Of a stretch of 64,000 nt of DNA, positions 54,948-62,656 are shown in pieces. A program made the translations under genes and the position numbers. The stretch comes from BPGX01 sp035405785 (GTDB lineage: Bacteria; Bacteroidota; Bacteroidia; B-17B0; Aurantibacillaceae), in assembly GCA_035405785.1 (NCBI GenBank), contig DAONJS010000003.1:160727-224726 (forward strand), given 5' to 3'. Below the pieces are notes generated by a model, which was not told where the DNA came from, searched no databases, and saw only the letters and a list, made by a program, of their open reading frames with translations. Position 1 is the stretch's first letter. The number at the start of each line of letters is the position of its first letter.

Positions 54948-55997
54948 TTATCTCATGTAACTTTTGTTAAAGTTACCACCCAAAGCTTTACCATAACCGG
55001 GGCTCATATTATACCTGAGTGCTACTTCAAAACCACCTTTTGTTCTGGTAACTGGTGTCAAATCTGATAAATTAATATCGTATGCTAGTCCTAATCCCCA
55101 TTTATCAAATTGAAATAATAAGGTTGGAATAACAGCATCTTTTAATCTATAATAAGCCCCTAACGACAATGACATGGCTTTTACAGCCCCTGTATAAACG
55201 CTTTGGTCTTTGATAATATATTTTACCATAAATCCCGAAGTTATTTCCCTTGAAGGTCCTTGTTTAATATATGTAATACTTGGTACTAATGCGATACCAG
55301 CAGATTTAATTCCAAAATCACCATTGAAATAACCTATATATCTCATGTATAATTTATCTCCTGTATTGAAAAAAGAAAATTTTGGTGATGTAAAATGATA
55401 AGCGGCTACGCCAAAATCAAATTTTGCCCCGTCTTCTGCACTAATGTATCTTTCACTGCGGGCATAGTGATAGTTAATTCCTCCTCCCATATCAAATCTT
55501 GCAATACTTGTAGTGGGCACATTCTCACCGGGTAAATTAGAATTATATTTCAATGTTGAATTATCATACTGACTATCCCATGTGAAGTTTGAAGAATTAA
55601 TCGTTTTAACTGATGTACCAAATTGTAGTCCTAATGATAGTTTGCTATTTGCTGCTACTTTCATTACATAATTTGCTCCTAAATAAGGCATAAGATTTTT
55701 AATTAATCCATTACCTGCATTATCATAAAATATATTCAATGCTATTCCAAAATGATTGGCTTTTAATTTCAAATGATTGATGGCTTGTTCTACACTTATT
55801 CCATAAGTAAGATAAGATTTTCCTATTGAACCCCATTGTGATCGATAATATCCAATGGCTCTTGTGTCATAAGAAACAGTAGCTAGTGCAGGATTTAAAT
55901 ACAAAGGGGCTTCTGTGTACTGGGAAAAATGTATATCTTGCCCAAAACTTATCACAGTAAAAAATATTAATAAAATAAATAAATAAATTTTTTTCAT
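54948..55997 (-). CDS. PorP/SprF family type IX secretion system membrane protein
   Basis: 349 residues from the ATG at 55997. A signal peptide ends near residue 20 (FTVISFGQ). The first mature block QDIHFSQYTEAPLYLNPALA is the PorP/SprF signature, followed by an outer-membrane barrel (YRSQWGSIGKSYLTYGIS, SLGLQFGTSVKTINSS and so on, ending in an aromatic strand). It sits 63 bases downstream of a large type-B-CTD cargo gene, the known arrangement in which a SprF paralogue helps export and attach its neighbouring cargo. Whether this copy is the core PorP or a cargo-specific SprF is not settled; the pairing favours the second. Confidence 0.92.
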   Translation of the reverse strand: MKKIYLFILLIFFTVISFGQDIHFSQYTEAPLYLNPALATVSYDTRAIGYYRSQWGSIGKSYLTYGISVEQAINHLKLKANHFGIALNIFYDNAGNGLIKNLMPYLGANYVMKVAANSKLSLGLQFGTSVKTINSSNFTWDSQYDNSTLKYNSNLPGENVPTTSIARFDMGGGINYHYARSERYISAEDGAKFDFGVAAYHFTSPKFSFFNTGDKLYMRYIGYFNGDFGIKSAGIALVPSITYIKQGPSREITSGFMVKYIIKDQSVYTGAVKAMSLSLGAYYRLKDAVIPTLLFQFDKWGLGLAYDINLSDLTPVTRTKGGFEVALRYNMSPGYGKALGGNFNKSYMR

Positions 55998-56060
55998 AAT
56001 TTGAAATTTTGAATGTTTAGTATCGATGATATTATCCAAATTTTATTGTTTTACTTTTAA

Positions 56061-58802
56061 TTATCTCAATAAAGTAATATGTCCTTTTTGAATGTATTGC
56101 TTATTATCATAAGTAGTTCCTTCTAATTTATATACAAAAACACCTGTATTTAATGGTTGTCCATTTTGTGTTCCATCCCATCCAACATTTTTATCGGATG
56201 TTTCAAAAACTAATTCACCCCATCGGTTAAATATCTGTAGAGTAAAGTTTTTTAAACATCGCCCTCGCACATATAAAATATCATTTTTTCCATCACTATT
56301 TGGTGAAAATGCTGATGGTATGAACATTTCTCCGCAGTCCGATTTTATTCTAACGGTTACTGTATCTGTGTTTTTACATCTTTTACTATTGTAGCCAGTT
56401 ACAAAATAATTAGTTGTTTCATATACACATGGTGTTATTGAAGTACAAGGATTACAAATCAATCCATCTGGTCCGGTCCATGAATAATAAGATGCCTGCG
56501 TGCCATACAAAGTTACGCAGTCCCCAAAATTAATAGAAGTATCTCGTATTCCTATTACATTTGGTGTATCTACTACATGAATGTAGTTAGGTATTACAGT
56601 ACTATCTGCTCCCCAGTTGTTAGTTACTTTAATAAACACAGTGTAATTTCCGGGAACTGGAAAACAAAATTGTGGAAAATCACCAGTGGCTGTATTGGGA
56701 ATTGCTCCGGGTACTTGCCATTGAATGGTTTGGGGTTGTCCTCCCGTAGATGTGTTCATTAAAACAATGCATTCTCCTGTACATAATGTATCATTACCCG
56801 GAATTGTAGTGAATGAAGCTACTGGAGGATTACAATTGATAACATAAACTGTTACTGTTGAAGGTGCGCTAATGCAAGTTGATAAAGTTGAATATGCTAC
56901 TTGTACCGAATAAACTATTACTGCAGTTGGATTAGGAACTGGCGGCAGTATGGCAACTTGTTGAAAATTTGGTGGAACTATAAATGTATTCGTATAAGAA
57001 GGTGGTGCTGTCCATGTATAATTATATGCAAATCCTGTAGGAGGTGTAGAAGTATTAACACTTAATGTACCTGTAGTATTTCCACATATTGAATCATTAC
57101 CAAGAGGAGTAGTTAATACTGCAGTTGCAGTAGGAACTGGAACAACTGTAAGTGTTATTATTTGCGGATTTGCTAAACATCCATTATTATCTCTACCTGT
57201 AACTGTGTATGTTGTAGTTACTGTAGGATTAGCAGTAACTACACTTCCAGTATTACTGCTTAATGTAAAAGCAGGACTCCATGTGTAAGTACTTAATCCC
57301 GTTGCTGTATAAGTTGTAGAACTTCCCTGACAAAGAACCGTATTTGTTGGAGTAACAGTAAATGGAGGAGGAGGTGTAACATTCACCGTAGTAGTAGCCA
57401 TTGCCGTGCATGAACCCGCAGAACCAATAACTGTATAAGTAGTAGTAGCAGATGGAGAAGCACTTACAAGAGGACCAGTTGTAACATTTAAACCTGAAGA
57501 AGGTGCCCAGTTATAATTGATGGCTCCATAAGCCCCGTTTCCCATAGCAGTAATACTTACACTAGAACCGCCTACACATGTTGTAGCAGAAGATGGTGTA
57601 ACTGTAATCGTAAATGGTGGACCAATAACTACATTTACTGTTGCAGTAGAAGGACATCCAAAAGCATTAGTACCACTCACTGTGTATGTTGTATTAATGG
57701 TGGGTGAGGCAACAACTGCTGAACCAGTAGAGGAACTTAATGAACCAGGAGGTGCCCATGTATAATTATTAGCTCCATTGGCAGTTAATGTTGTATTTCC
57801 ATTTGGGCAAATAGTATTTCCAGTAGAACTTATAGTAATGGTAGGATTAGGAGAAACTGTAACTACTTGAGTGGCACTTGCAGTATTAGTACCATCTGTA
57901 ACTAAAACATTTACTGAATATGTTCCTGCTGACGCAAATGATACTGTTGTAACTGAACCTGTTGTAGGTGAGAAACTAGCACCTGATGGATTAGATGACC
58001 ATGTGTAACCTGTTACCGAACTTGTTCCAGTATTAGCCGTGGCTGTGATAGTTCCATTAGCACATACGGTATTGGATGAAACTGTTAAGGTAACATTAAG
58101 AACAGAAGTAGGAGCACTTAATTGAATATTATCTACTGCAAAAGAAGGGTCAGTGGCTACTCCATCATCAATGTTTTGCCATCTAAAACCAATTTTTATA
58201 TTTGGATTATTATTTGCTGATGCAGGTAAAATAATATTGTAATTAGTCCAATATCCTTGATTAACACAGGGTGAATTATTTGTTTGAGGTAAATTTCCTA
58301 ATGAATTCCATGATGTCCCATCAAAATACATTAATTCTGTATAATCGCTGCCGGGTGTGCCTTGTTGAATATATTCAAATGAAAGCGTGATATTACTATA
58401 ACCTGTGCAATTGATTGTAGGAGATTCTGCTCTTTTGTTGGTACTGGTACAAATACCAAATCCACAACCACCTTCTGCATAAGCGGCTCCCTGATCTCCA
58501 ATTATAATGTCCCCAACATGTAAAGTGCTGTTCGTAAATCCTGCATTATTCAAACAACCATTTCCACAATTACCTGCACCCATTCCTGCTTCTGTAGCGC
58601 TGATAAACCATTCATTTGCAAAAGGGTCATTAGTTCCTGTGCTATTTACTACCCACGCTCCATTGGTAGGAGTAGCCACTGTACCATTGGCTACTTGTCC
58701 CTGATTACAACCAGTACCAAATGTTTCTGTCCAAAATATAGTTTGAGAATGATAGTTATTAATAAAAGTAATTAGAAAAATAAATGATATCAGTTTTTTC
58801 AT
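56061..58802 (-). CDS. T9SS cargo with Ig/PKD-like repeats and type B (gliding) C-terminal domain
   Basis: 913 residues. Signal peptide about 1-20. Residues about 20-230 are a jelly-roll-like domain with paired Cys (FGTGCNQGQ, GNCGNGCLNN). From about 235 to 790 there are about seven beta-sandwich Ig/PKD-like repeats of 75-100 residues, several sharing a TVCANGTITATA / TICPNGNTTLTA start and TTTYTVTG end. The last 85 residues are the CHU/gliding C-terminal signal: MFIPSAFSPNSDGKNDILYV, FNRWGELVFETSD, GWDGTQNGQPLNTGVFVYKL. It should be exported by T9SS and displayed as an adhesin or surface fibre. Pairs with PorP/SprF. Confidence 0.93.
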   Translation of the reverse strand: MKKLISFIFLITFINNYHSQTIFWTETFGTGCNQGQVANGTVATPTNGAWVVNSTGTNDPFANEWFISATEAGMGAGNCGNGCLNNAGFTNSTLHVGDIIIGDQGAAYAEGGCGFGICTSTNKRAESPTINCTGYSNITLSFEYIQQGTPGSDYTELMYFDGTSWNSLGNLPQTNNSPCVNQGYWTNYNIILPASANNNPNIKIGFRWQNIDDGVATDPSFAVDNIQLSAPTSVLNVTLTVSSNTVCANGTITATANTGTSSVTGYTWSSNPSGASFSPTTGSVTTVSFASAGTYSVNVLVTDGTNTASATQVVTVSPNPTITISSTGNTICPNGNTTLTANGANNYTWAPPGSLSSSTGSAVVASPTINTTYTVSGTNAFGCPSTATVNVVIGPPFTITVTPSSATTCVGGSSVSITAMGNGAYGAINYNWAPSSGLNVTTGPLVSASPSATTTYTVIGSAGSCTAMATTTVNVTPPPPFTVTPTNTVLCQGSSTTYTATGLSTYTWSPAFTLSSNTGSVVTANPTVTTTYTVTGRDNNGCLANPQIITLTVVPVPTATAVLTTPLGNDSICGNTTGTLSVNTSTPPTGFAYNYTWTAPPSYTNTFIVPPNFQQVAILPPVPNPTAVIVYSVQVAYSTLSTCISAPSTVTVYVINCNPPVASFTTIPGNDTLCTGECIVLMNTSTGGQPQTIQWQVPGAIPNTATGDFPQFCFPVPGNYTVFIKVTNNWGADSTVIPNYIHVVDTPNVIGIRDTSINFGDCVTLYGTQASYYSWTGPDGLICNPCTSITPCVYETTNYFVTGYNSKRCKNTDTVTVRIKSDCGEMFIPSAFSPNSDGKNDILYVRGRCLKNFTLQIFNRWGELVFETSDKNVGWDGTQNGQPLNTGVFVYKLEGTTYDNKQYIQKGHITLLR

Positions 58803-58888
58803 ATTTTTTATTTGGCGGTAAATATAAGAAAAAAAATAAATTCAAATGAAATTTTGGAAAAATTTATTTTATAGAATTATAAAGACAT

Positions 58889-59752
58889 TTATTCTTCTTC
58901 CTTGATAAACCAGAATGATAAATCTACTTTACTTTCTGCTTTTTCTTCAATATCATCTTTCAGAAAAGAAAAAAAATCTAATTTAGTAATATGTTCAATG
59001 CTATCAATACTTACAACATAATGTTGAATGGTATATGGAGATTTTTCTTTTTCATTTGGAATTAAAAAACCAATCATTTTAGCTTTGTCTGGATAATTGA
59101 TATCTGCAATAATTTTGTAAAAATAATAAGGGATTGATATTTTATGTTCTCCAAAACTTTTTAGTGAATCACTGATAATAGCACCTGTAATAATGATAAT
59201 CTTATTTTTTTCTACTACCCACTTTCTTACTTTATCTTCTAATTTTTTCCAGATGCCTCTGTTAAAAGAGGGATATTGTGGAGTGATATTTGAAAAATAA
59301 AAACTTTCTTTCATTGTTGTTTCTGAAAATGCCATATCTGCGGCAGGGACTAAATGCCCTTTATCAAATCCTGAATTTTTGTAGTCCTTATCTAAATTAG
59401 TAGAGTAGGGGAGTAATGGGTCTGGTGTAAATTTATTATTTCTTTCAGCTACTTTATTCGCAACATTTTCTTTACTTAAAGTATAAATTGCCCATTTTGC
59501 TAAATGATGAATGGTATCATAACTCAATGAATAGGCGGTGTGGTTTAAAACTTTTTCTGACGATGAAATTTTGTACTTTGGATAATAAATTGTCAAATGA
59601 TTAGATGAAGCATTTTCAAATTCCCAAAATCCATTGTTGTAAAGTATTACTTTTTTACCATCATCAGTAATGGCGTGTATTTGAGAAAATACAAGTGAAT
59701 TTTCAAATAAGAAAAAAACAAATAAGAAAAAGGATAATTTTTTTATCAACAT
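58889..59752 (-). CDS. Secreted DNA/RNA non-specific endonuclease
   Basis: 287 residues. A signal peptide ends near residue 24 (LVFSQ). The core is the NucA/EndA fold: GFDKGHLVPAADM at 128-140 has the catalytic His133 in a DKGH variant of the usual DRGH, and FSNITPQYPSFNRGIWKKLE (153-172) supplies the magnesium-binding Asn. A nuclease working outside the cytoplasm could serve nutrient or phosphate gain, or DNA clearance. The Arg-to-Lys change in DRGH occurs in some active members. No inhibitor gene is adjacent, in line with it being exported. Confidence 0.9.
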   Translation of the reverse strand: MLIKKLSFFLFVFFLFENSLVFSQIHAITDDGKKVILYNNGFWEFENASSNHLTIYYPKYKISSSEKVLNHTAYSLSYDTIHHLAKWAIYTLSKENVANKVAERNNKFTPDPLLPYSTNLDKDYKNSGFDKGHLVPAADMAFSETTMKESFYFSNITPQYPSFNRGIWKKLEDKVRKWVVEKNKIIIITGAIISDSLKSFGEHKISIPYYFYKIIADINYPDKAKMIGFLIPNEKEKSPYTIQHYVVSIDSIEHITKLDFFSFLKDDIEEKAESKVDLSFWFIKEEE

Positions 59753-59757
59753 TAGAA

Positions 59758-60354
59758 TTACTTCTTTTGCTTTAATTTTTGAAGAATTTCTTCATCTGAT
59801 TTTCCTACCCATTGCAAAGCAGCGGCAGCATTTTCTGCCCATACAGTTCTTGGGTATTCTTTAATAATTTCATTTAATAATTGTTTGGCTTTTTCTGGTT
59901 GATTAAGTAAATTTATATCTGCATAAAACTCTGCTAATAAGAATTTTGCAGAAGGAATAAATTTTGATTTTGGGTAATCTTTAATAATGATTAAAAGATA
60001 TTTTTCTGATAAATGAATCTGATTTAAACTTTGACTTAATTGTGCTGCTTTCATTAAATATAATGGCGAAATAGAATCGTTATTACATAATAATGCACAT
60101 TTTACAAATGTATTATTAGCTTGAATAGCTAATTGTTTGTCAAAATTTGTAGATGACAATAAAATACTATCTAATTTTTTTGATGATGATAAATAAAATG
60201 CACAAGAATCATTTGAATCATTTTTAGTGGATACATTATTTATTTTTTTTTCAGAAGAATTTTCCGTGTTATTATTGTTCTTGTTATTTGATGATTGACA
60301 TGAAAAAAAATGAACTATAATAATCAATAATAATCCTGTTATTAAATTTTTCAT
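59758..60354 (-). CDS. TPR-type outer-membrane lipoprotein
   Basis: 198 residues from the ATG at 60354; an upstream ATG at 60402 would sit inside def. A lipoprotein signal with Cys at about residue 19 (IIIVHFFSC) is followed by an N/S/K-rich linker. The rest is TPR-like helices (AQLSQSLNQIHLSEKYLLII, ESYADINLLNQPEKAKQLLNEI-type hairpins, YPRTVWAENAAAAL). Similar to BamD/YbgF-like assembly lipoproteins in layout but too short to call BamD. Lies between def and the nuclease in a tight minus-strand run. Confidence 0.75.
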   Translation of the reverse strand: MKNLITGLLLIIIVHFFSCQSSNNKNNNNTENSSEKKINNVSTKNDSNDSCAFYLSSSKKLDSILLSSTNFDKQLAIQANNTFVKCALLCNNDSISPLYLMKAAQLSQSLNQIHLSEKYLLIIIKDYPKSKFIPSAKFLLAEFYADINLLNQPEKAKQLLNEIIKEYPRTVWAENAAAALQWVGKSDEEILQKLKQKK

Positions 60355-60358
60355 AACG

Positions 60359-60937
60359 CTACAATTTATATTTATACTTTGGAATAACAAGACCTTCTTC
60401 AATTTCTTTTAATTTTTTTGCAATCATTTTTTTTCTGAAGGATGAAATTCTATCTACAAATAAAATACCTTGAGTATGATCATATTCATGTTGAATAATT
60501 CTTGCAGGAATTCCGCTTATTGTTTCTTTATGTGGCTGAAAATTTTCATCTAAATATGAAATCGTTATTATGGGTTTGCGTAATACATCCTCTCGAATAT
60601 AAGGAATACTCAAACATCCTTCATTAAATTTCCATTCTTCTCCTTCTTCATTTTCAATGCGAGTATTAATGAAAACTTTTTTAGAGTATTTGATAAGTTC
60701 TTTTTTTTCTTGTGCTGTCAACTCATCGTCATCATCTTCGGCAAAAGGGGAAGCATCTATCACAAATAAATTGATGTTCAAACCAATTTGCGGAGCGGCT
60801 AATCCTACGCCTTTTGCCGCATACATTGTTTCAAACATATTGTTGATTAAATCTGAAAGATTTGGATAATCTTGAGATATATCAATGCCTTTTTTACGCA
60901 ATATAGGATTGCCGTATAAGTATATTGGAAGTATCAT
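60359..60937 (-). CDS. def: Peptide deformylase
   Basis: 192 residues. All three motifs are present: GVGLAAPQIG (43-52), EGCLS (106-110) with the metal Cys, and HEYDH (150-154) with both metal His and the catalytic Glu. An acidic insertion at 67-72 (EDDDDE) falls in the loop between motifs 1 and 2, where other family members are shorter. It removes the formyl group from new proteins. Separated from guaB by 3 bases. Confidence 0.96.
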   Translation of the reverse strand: MILPIYLYGNPILRKKGIDISQDYPNLSDLINNMFETMYAAKGVGLAAPQIGLNINLFVIDASPFAEDDDDELTAQEKKELIKYSKKVFINTRIENEEGEEWKFNEGCLSIPYIREDVLRKPIITISYLDENFQPHKETISGIPARIIQHEYDHTQGILFVDRISSFRKKMIAKKLKEIEEGLVIPKYKYKL

Positions 60938-60940
60938 ATT

Positions 60941-62410
60941 TTATCTTGTGTAATTTGGTGCTTCGCTAGTAATGACTACATTGTGCGGATGACTTTCAAT
61001 ATAACCAGCGTGTGTTATACGAATAAATTTAGATTTTTGTAATGCTTTGATATTTTTTGCTCCGCAATATCCCATTCCTGCACGGAGACCACCAACTAGT
61101 TGATAAATCACTTCAGAGAGATGACCTTTGTAAGGCACTCTACCACTAATTCCTTCTGGAACTAATTTTTTAATATCATCTTCTACATCCTGAAAATATC
61201 TGTCTTTTGAACCTTTTTGCATGGCTTCTAATGATCCCATTCCTCTGTATGACTTAAATTTTCTGCCTTCGTAAATTATAGTATCTCCAGGACTTTCTTC
61301 AGTACCTGCAAATAAACTACCTAACATAACACAGTATGCTCCTGCTGCCAGTGCTTTTACAATATCTCCGCTATAACGAATGCCGCCATCTGCAATAATT
61401 GGTAATTGATATTTTGACAATGCAGAAGCAACATTAAGAATAGCCGTTAATTGTGGAACACCCACACCAGCTACAACTCTTGTTGTACAAATAGAACCAG
61501 GACCAATCCCCACTTTTACTGCATCTGCTCCTGCTTTGTATAATTCAATGGCCGCTTCTTTTGTGGCGATATTCCCAACTACTATATCAATTGATTTAAT
61601 TTTTTTTCTGACTTCTTTGAGTGTTTGAATAACTGCTTTTGAATGAGCATGAGCAGTATCTATAACAATGGCATCTACACCTGCGTTGGCTAAAGCTTCA
61701 ACTCTTTCAAAAGTATCTGATGTTATACCAACAGCGGCAGCTACACGCAATCTTCCATAACTGTCTTTACAGGCATTAGGATGTACTTTAATTTTTAATA
61801 TGTCCTTGTAAGTAATTAATCCTACTAATTTATTTGATTTATCAACAATTGGTAATTTTTCAATTTTATGTTTCTGTAAAATTTCTTCTGCTTTAGCTAA
61901 ATCTATTCCTGGATGGGCTACTACTAATTTTTCTCGTAATGTCATTATTTGTTTGATAGGTCTTTTCATGTTTTTTTCAAATCGCAAATCTCTGTTGGTT
62001 ACAATACCAACTAATTTATTTTCTTTATCAACTACTGGAATACCCCCAATTTTATTTTCTGACATTATTTTATGAGCATCTGCTACAACTGCATTTTCAG
62101 ATAAAGTAACAGGGTCAAATATCATTCCGCTTTCACTTCTTTTTACTTTTTTTACCTGTAATGCTTGTTCTTCAATGGACATATTTTTATGTAATACACC
62201 AATACCACCTTCACGGGCAATGCTAATTGCAAGTTGATATTCAGTAACAGTATCCATTGCAGACGAAACAATTGGTGTATTTAATTTGATGTTTCTTGAA
62301 AAATAACTTGTAATATCAGTTTCTCTTGGTAGAACTTCTGAATAAGCAGGAACTAATAAAACATCATCGTATGTGAGCCCTTCCATGATTTTAGAATCTT
62401 TTTCTGCCAT
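60941..62410 (-). CDS. guaB: IMP dehydrogenase
   Basis: 489 residues. Catalytic barrel with two CBS domains inserted at about 95-205. Cys308 of GPGSICTTRV is the nucleophile; ADGGIRYSGDIVKALAAGA binds the phosphate and RGMGSLEAM plus the Arg-Tyr flap (GISGRVPYKG) complete the site. It converts IMP to XMP for GMP synthesis. First gene of the guaB-def-lipoprotein-nuclease run, with a TATATTTG -7 box 22 bases ahead of the ATG. Confidence 0.96.
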   Translation of the reverse strand: MAEKDSKIMEGLTYDDVLLVPAYSEVLPRETDITSYFSRNIKLNTPIVSSAMDTVTEYQLAISIAREGGIGVLHKNMSIEEQALQVKKVKRSESGMIFDPVTLSENAVVADAHKIMSENKIGGIPVVDKENKLVGIVTNRDLRFEKNMKRPIKQIMTLREKLVVAHPGIDLAKAEEILQKHKIEKLPIVDKSNKLVGLITYKDILKIKVHPNACKDSYGRLRVAAAVGITSDTFERVEALANAGVDAIVIDTAHAHSKAVIQTLKEVRKKIKSIDIVVGNIATKEAAIELYKAGADAVKVGIGPGSICTTRVVAGVGVPQLTAILNVASALSKYQLPIIADGGIRYSGDIVKALAAGAYCVMLGSLFAGTEESPGDTIIYEGRKFKSYRGMGSLEAMQKGSKDRYFQDVEDDIKKLVPEGISGRVPYKGHLSEVIYQLVGGLRAGMGYCGAKNIKALQKSKFIRITHAGYIESHPHNVVITSEAPNYTR

Positions 62411-62432
62411 ATAAAATTTTTAAAAAGTTCGG

Positions 62433-62440
62433 CAAATATA
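62433..62440 (-). promoter_or_regulatory. -7 element for guaB
   Basis: On the minus strand TATATTTG, full match to TAnnTTTG, 22 bases before the ATG at 62410. No TTG at 20 bases upstream. Confidence 0.5.
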
Positions 62441-62457
62441 GGAAAAATGATTGATAG

Positions 62458-62576
62458 AGTTTTTAGTTTTGAGTTTTTAGTTGAATACAGAACTTTTAAA
62501 AGAACTTTTAAAAGAGTATCTAAATCTTGTCAAGATATTGTCAAGGAATAACTAAAAGCTAAATACTCAAAACTTT
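62458..62576. repeat. Inverted TTTTTAGTTTTGAG repeats flanking AACTTTTAAAAG pair
   Basis: The left arm (62458-62484, TTTTTAGTTTTGAGTTTTTA) and right arm (62549-62576, CTAAATACTCAAAACTTTG) are the same family seen at 50697 and 52382, here inverted and imperfect. Between them AACTTTTAAAAG is repeated twice in tandem at 62491-62514. The stretch lies between divergent guaB and the SprB-like gene. Confidence 0.65.
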
Positions 62577-62656
62577 GAAATTGATTTTTGTTTGATAATA
62601 ATCTTTTAACTATTATTGGCACCAAATTTGAAAATTTATTAAAAATTATTTATAAT

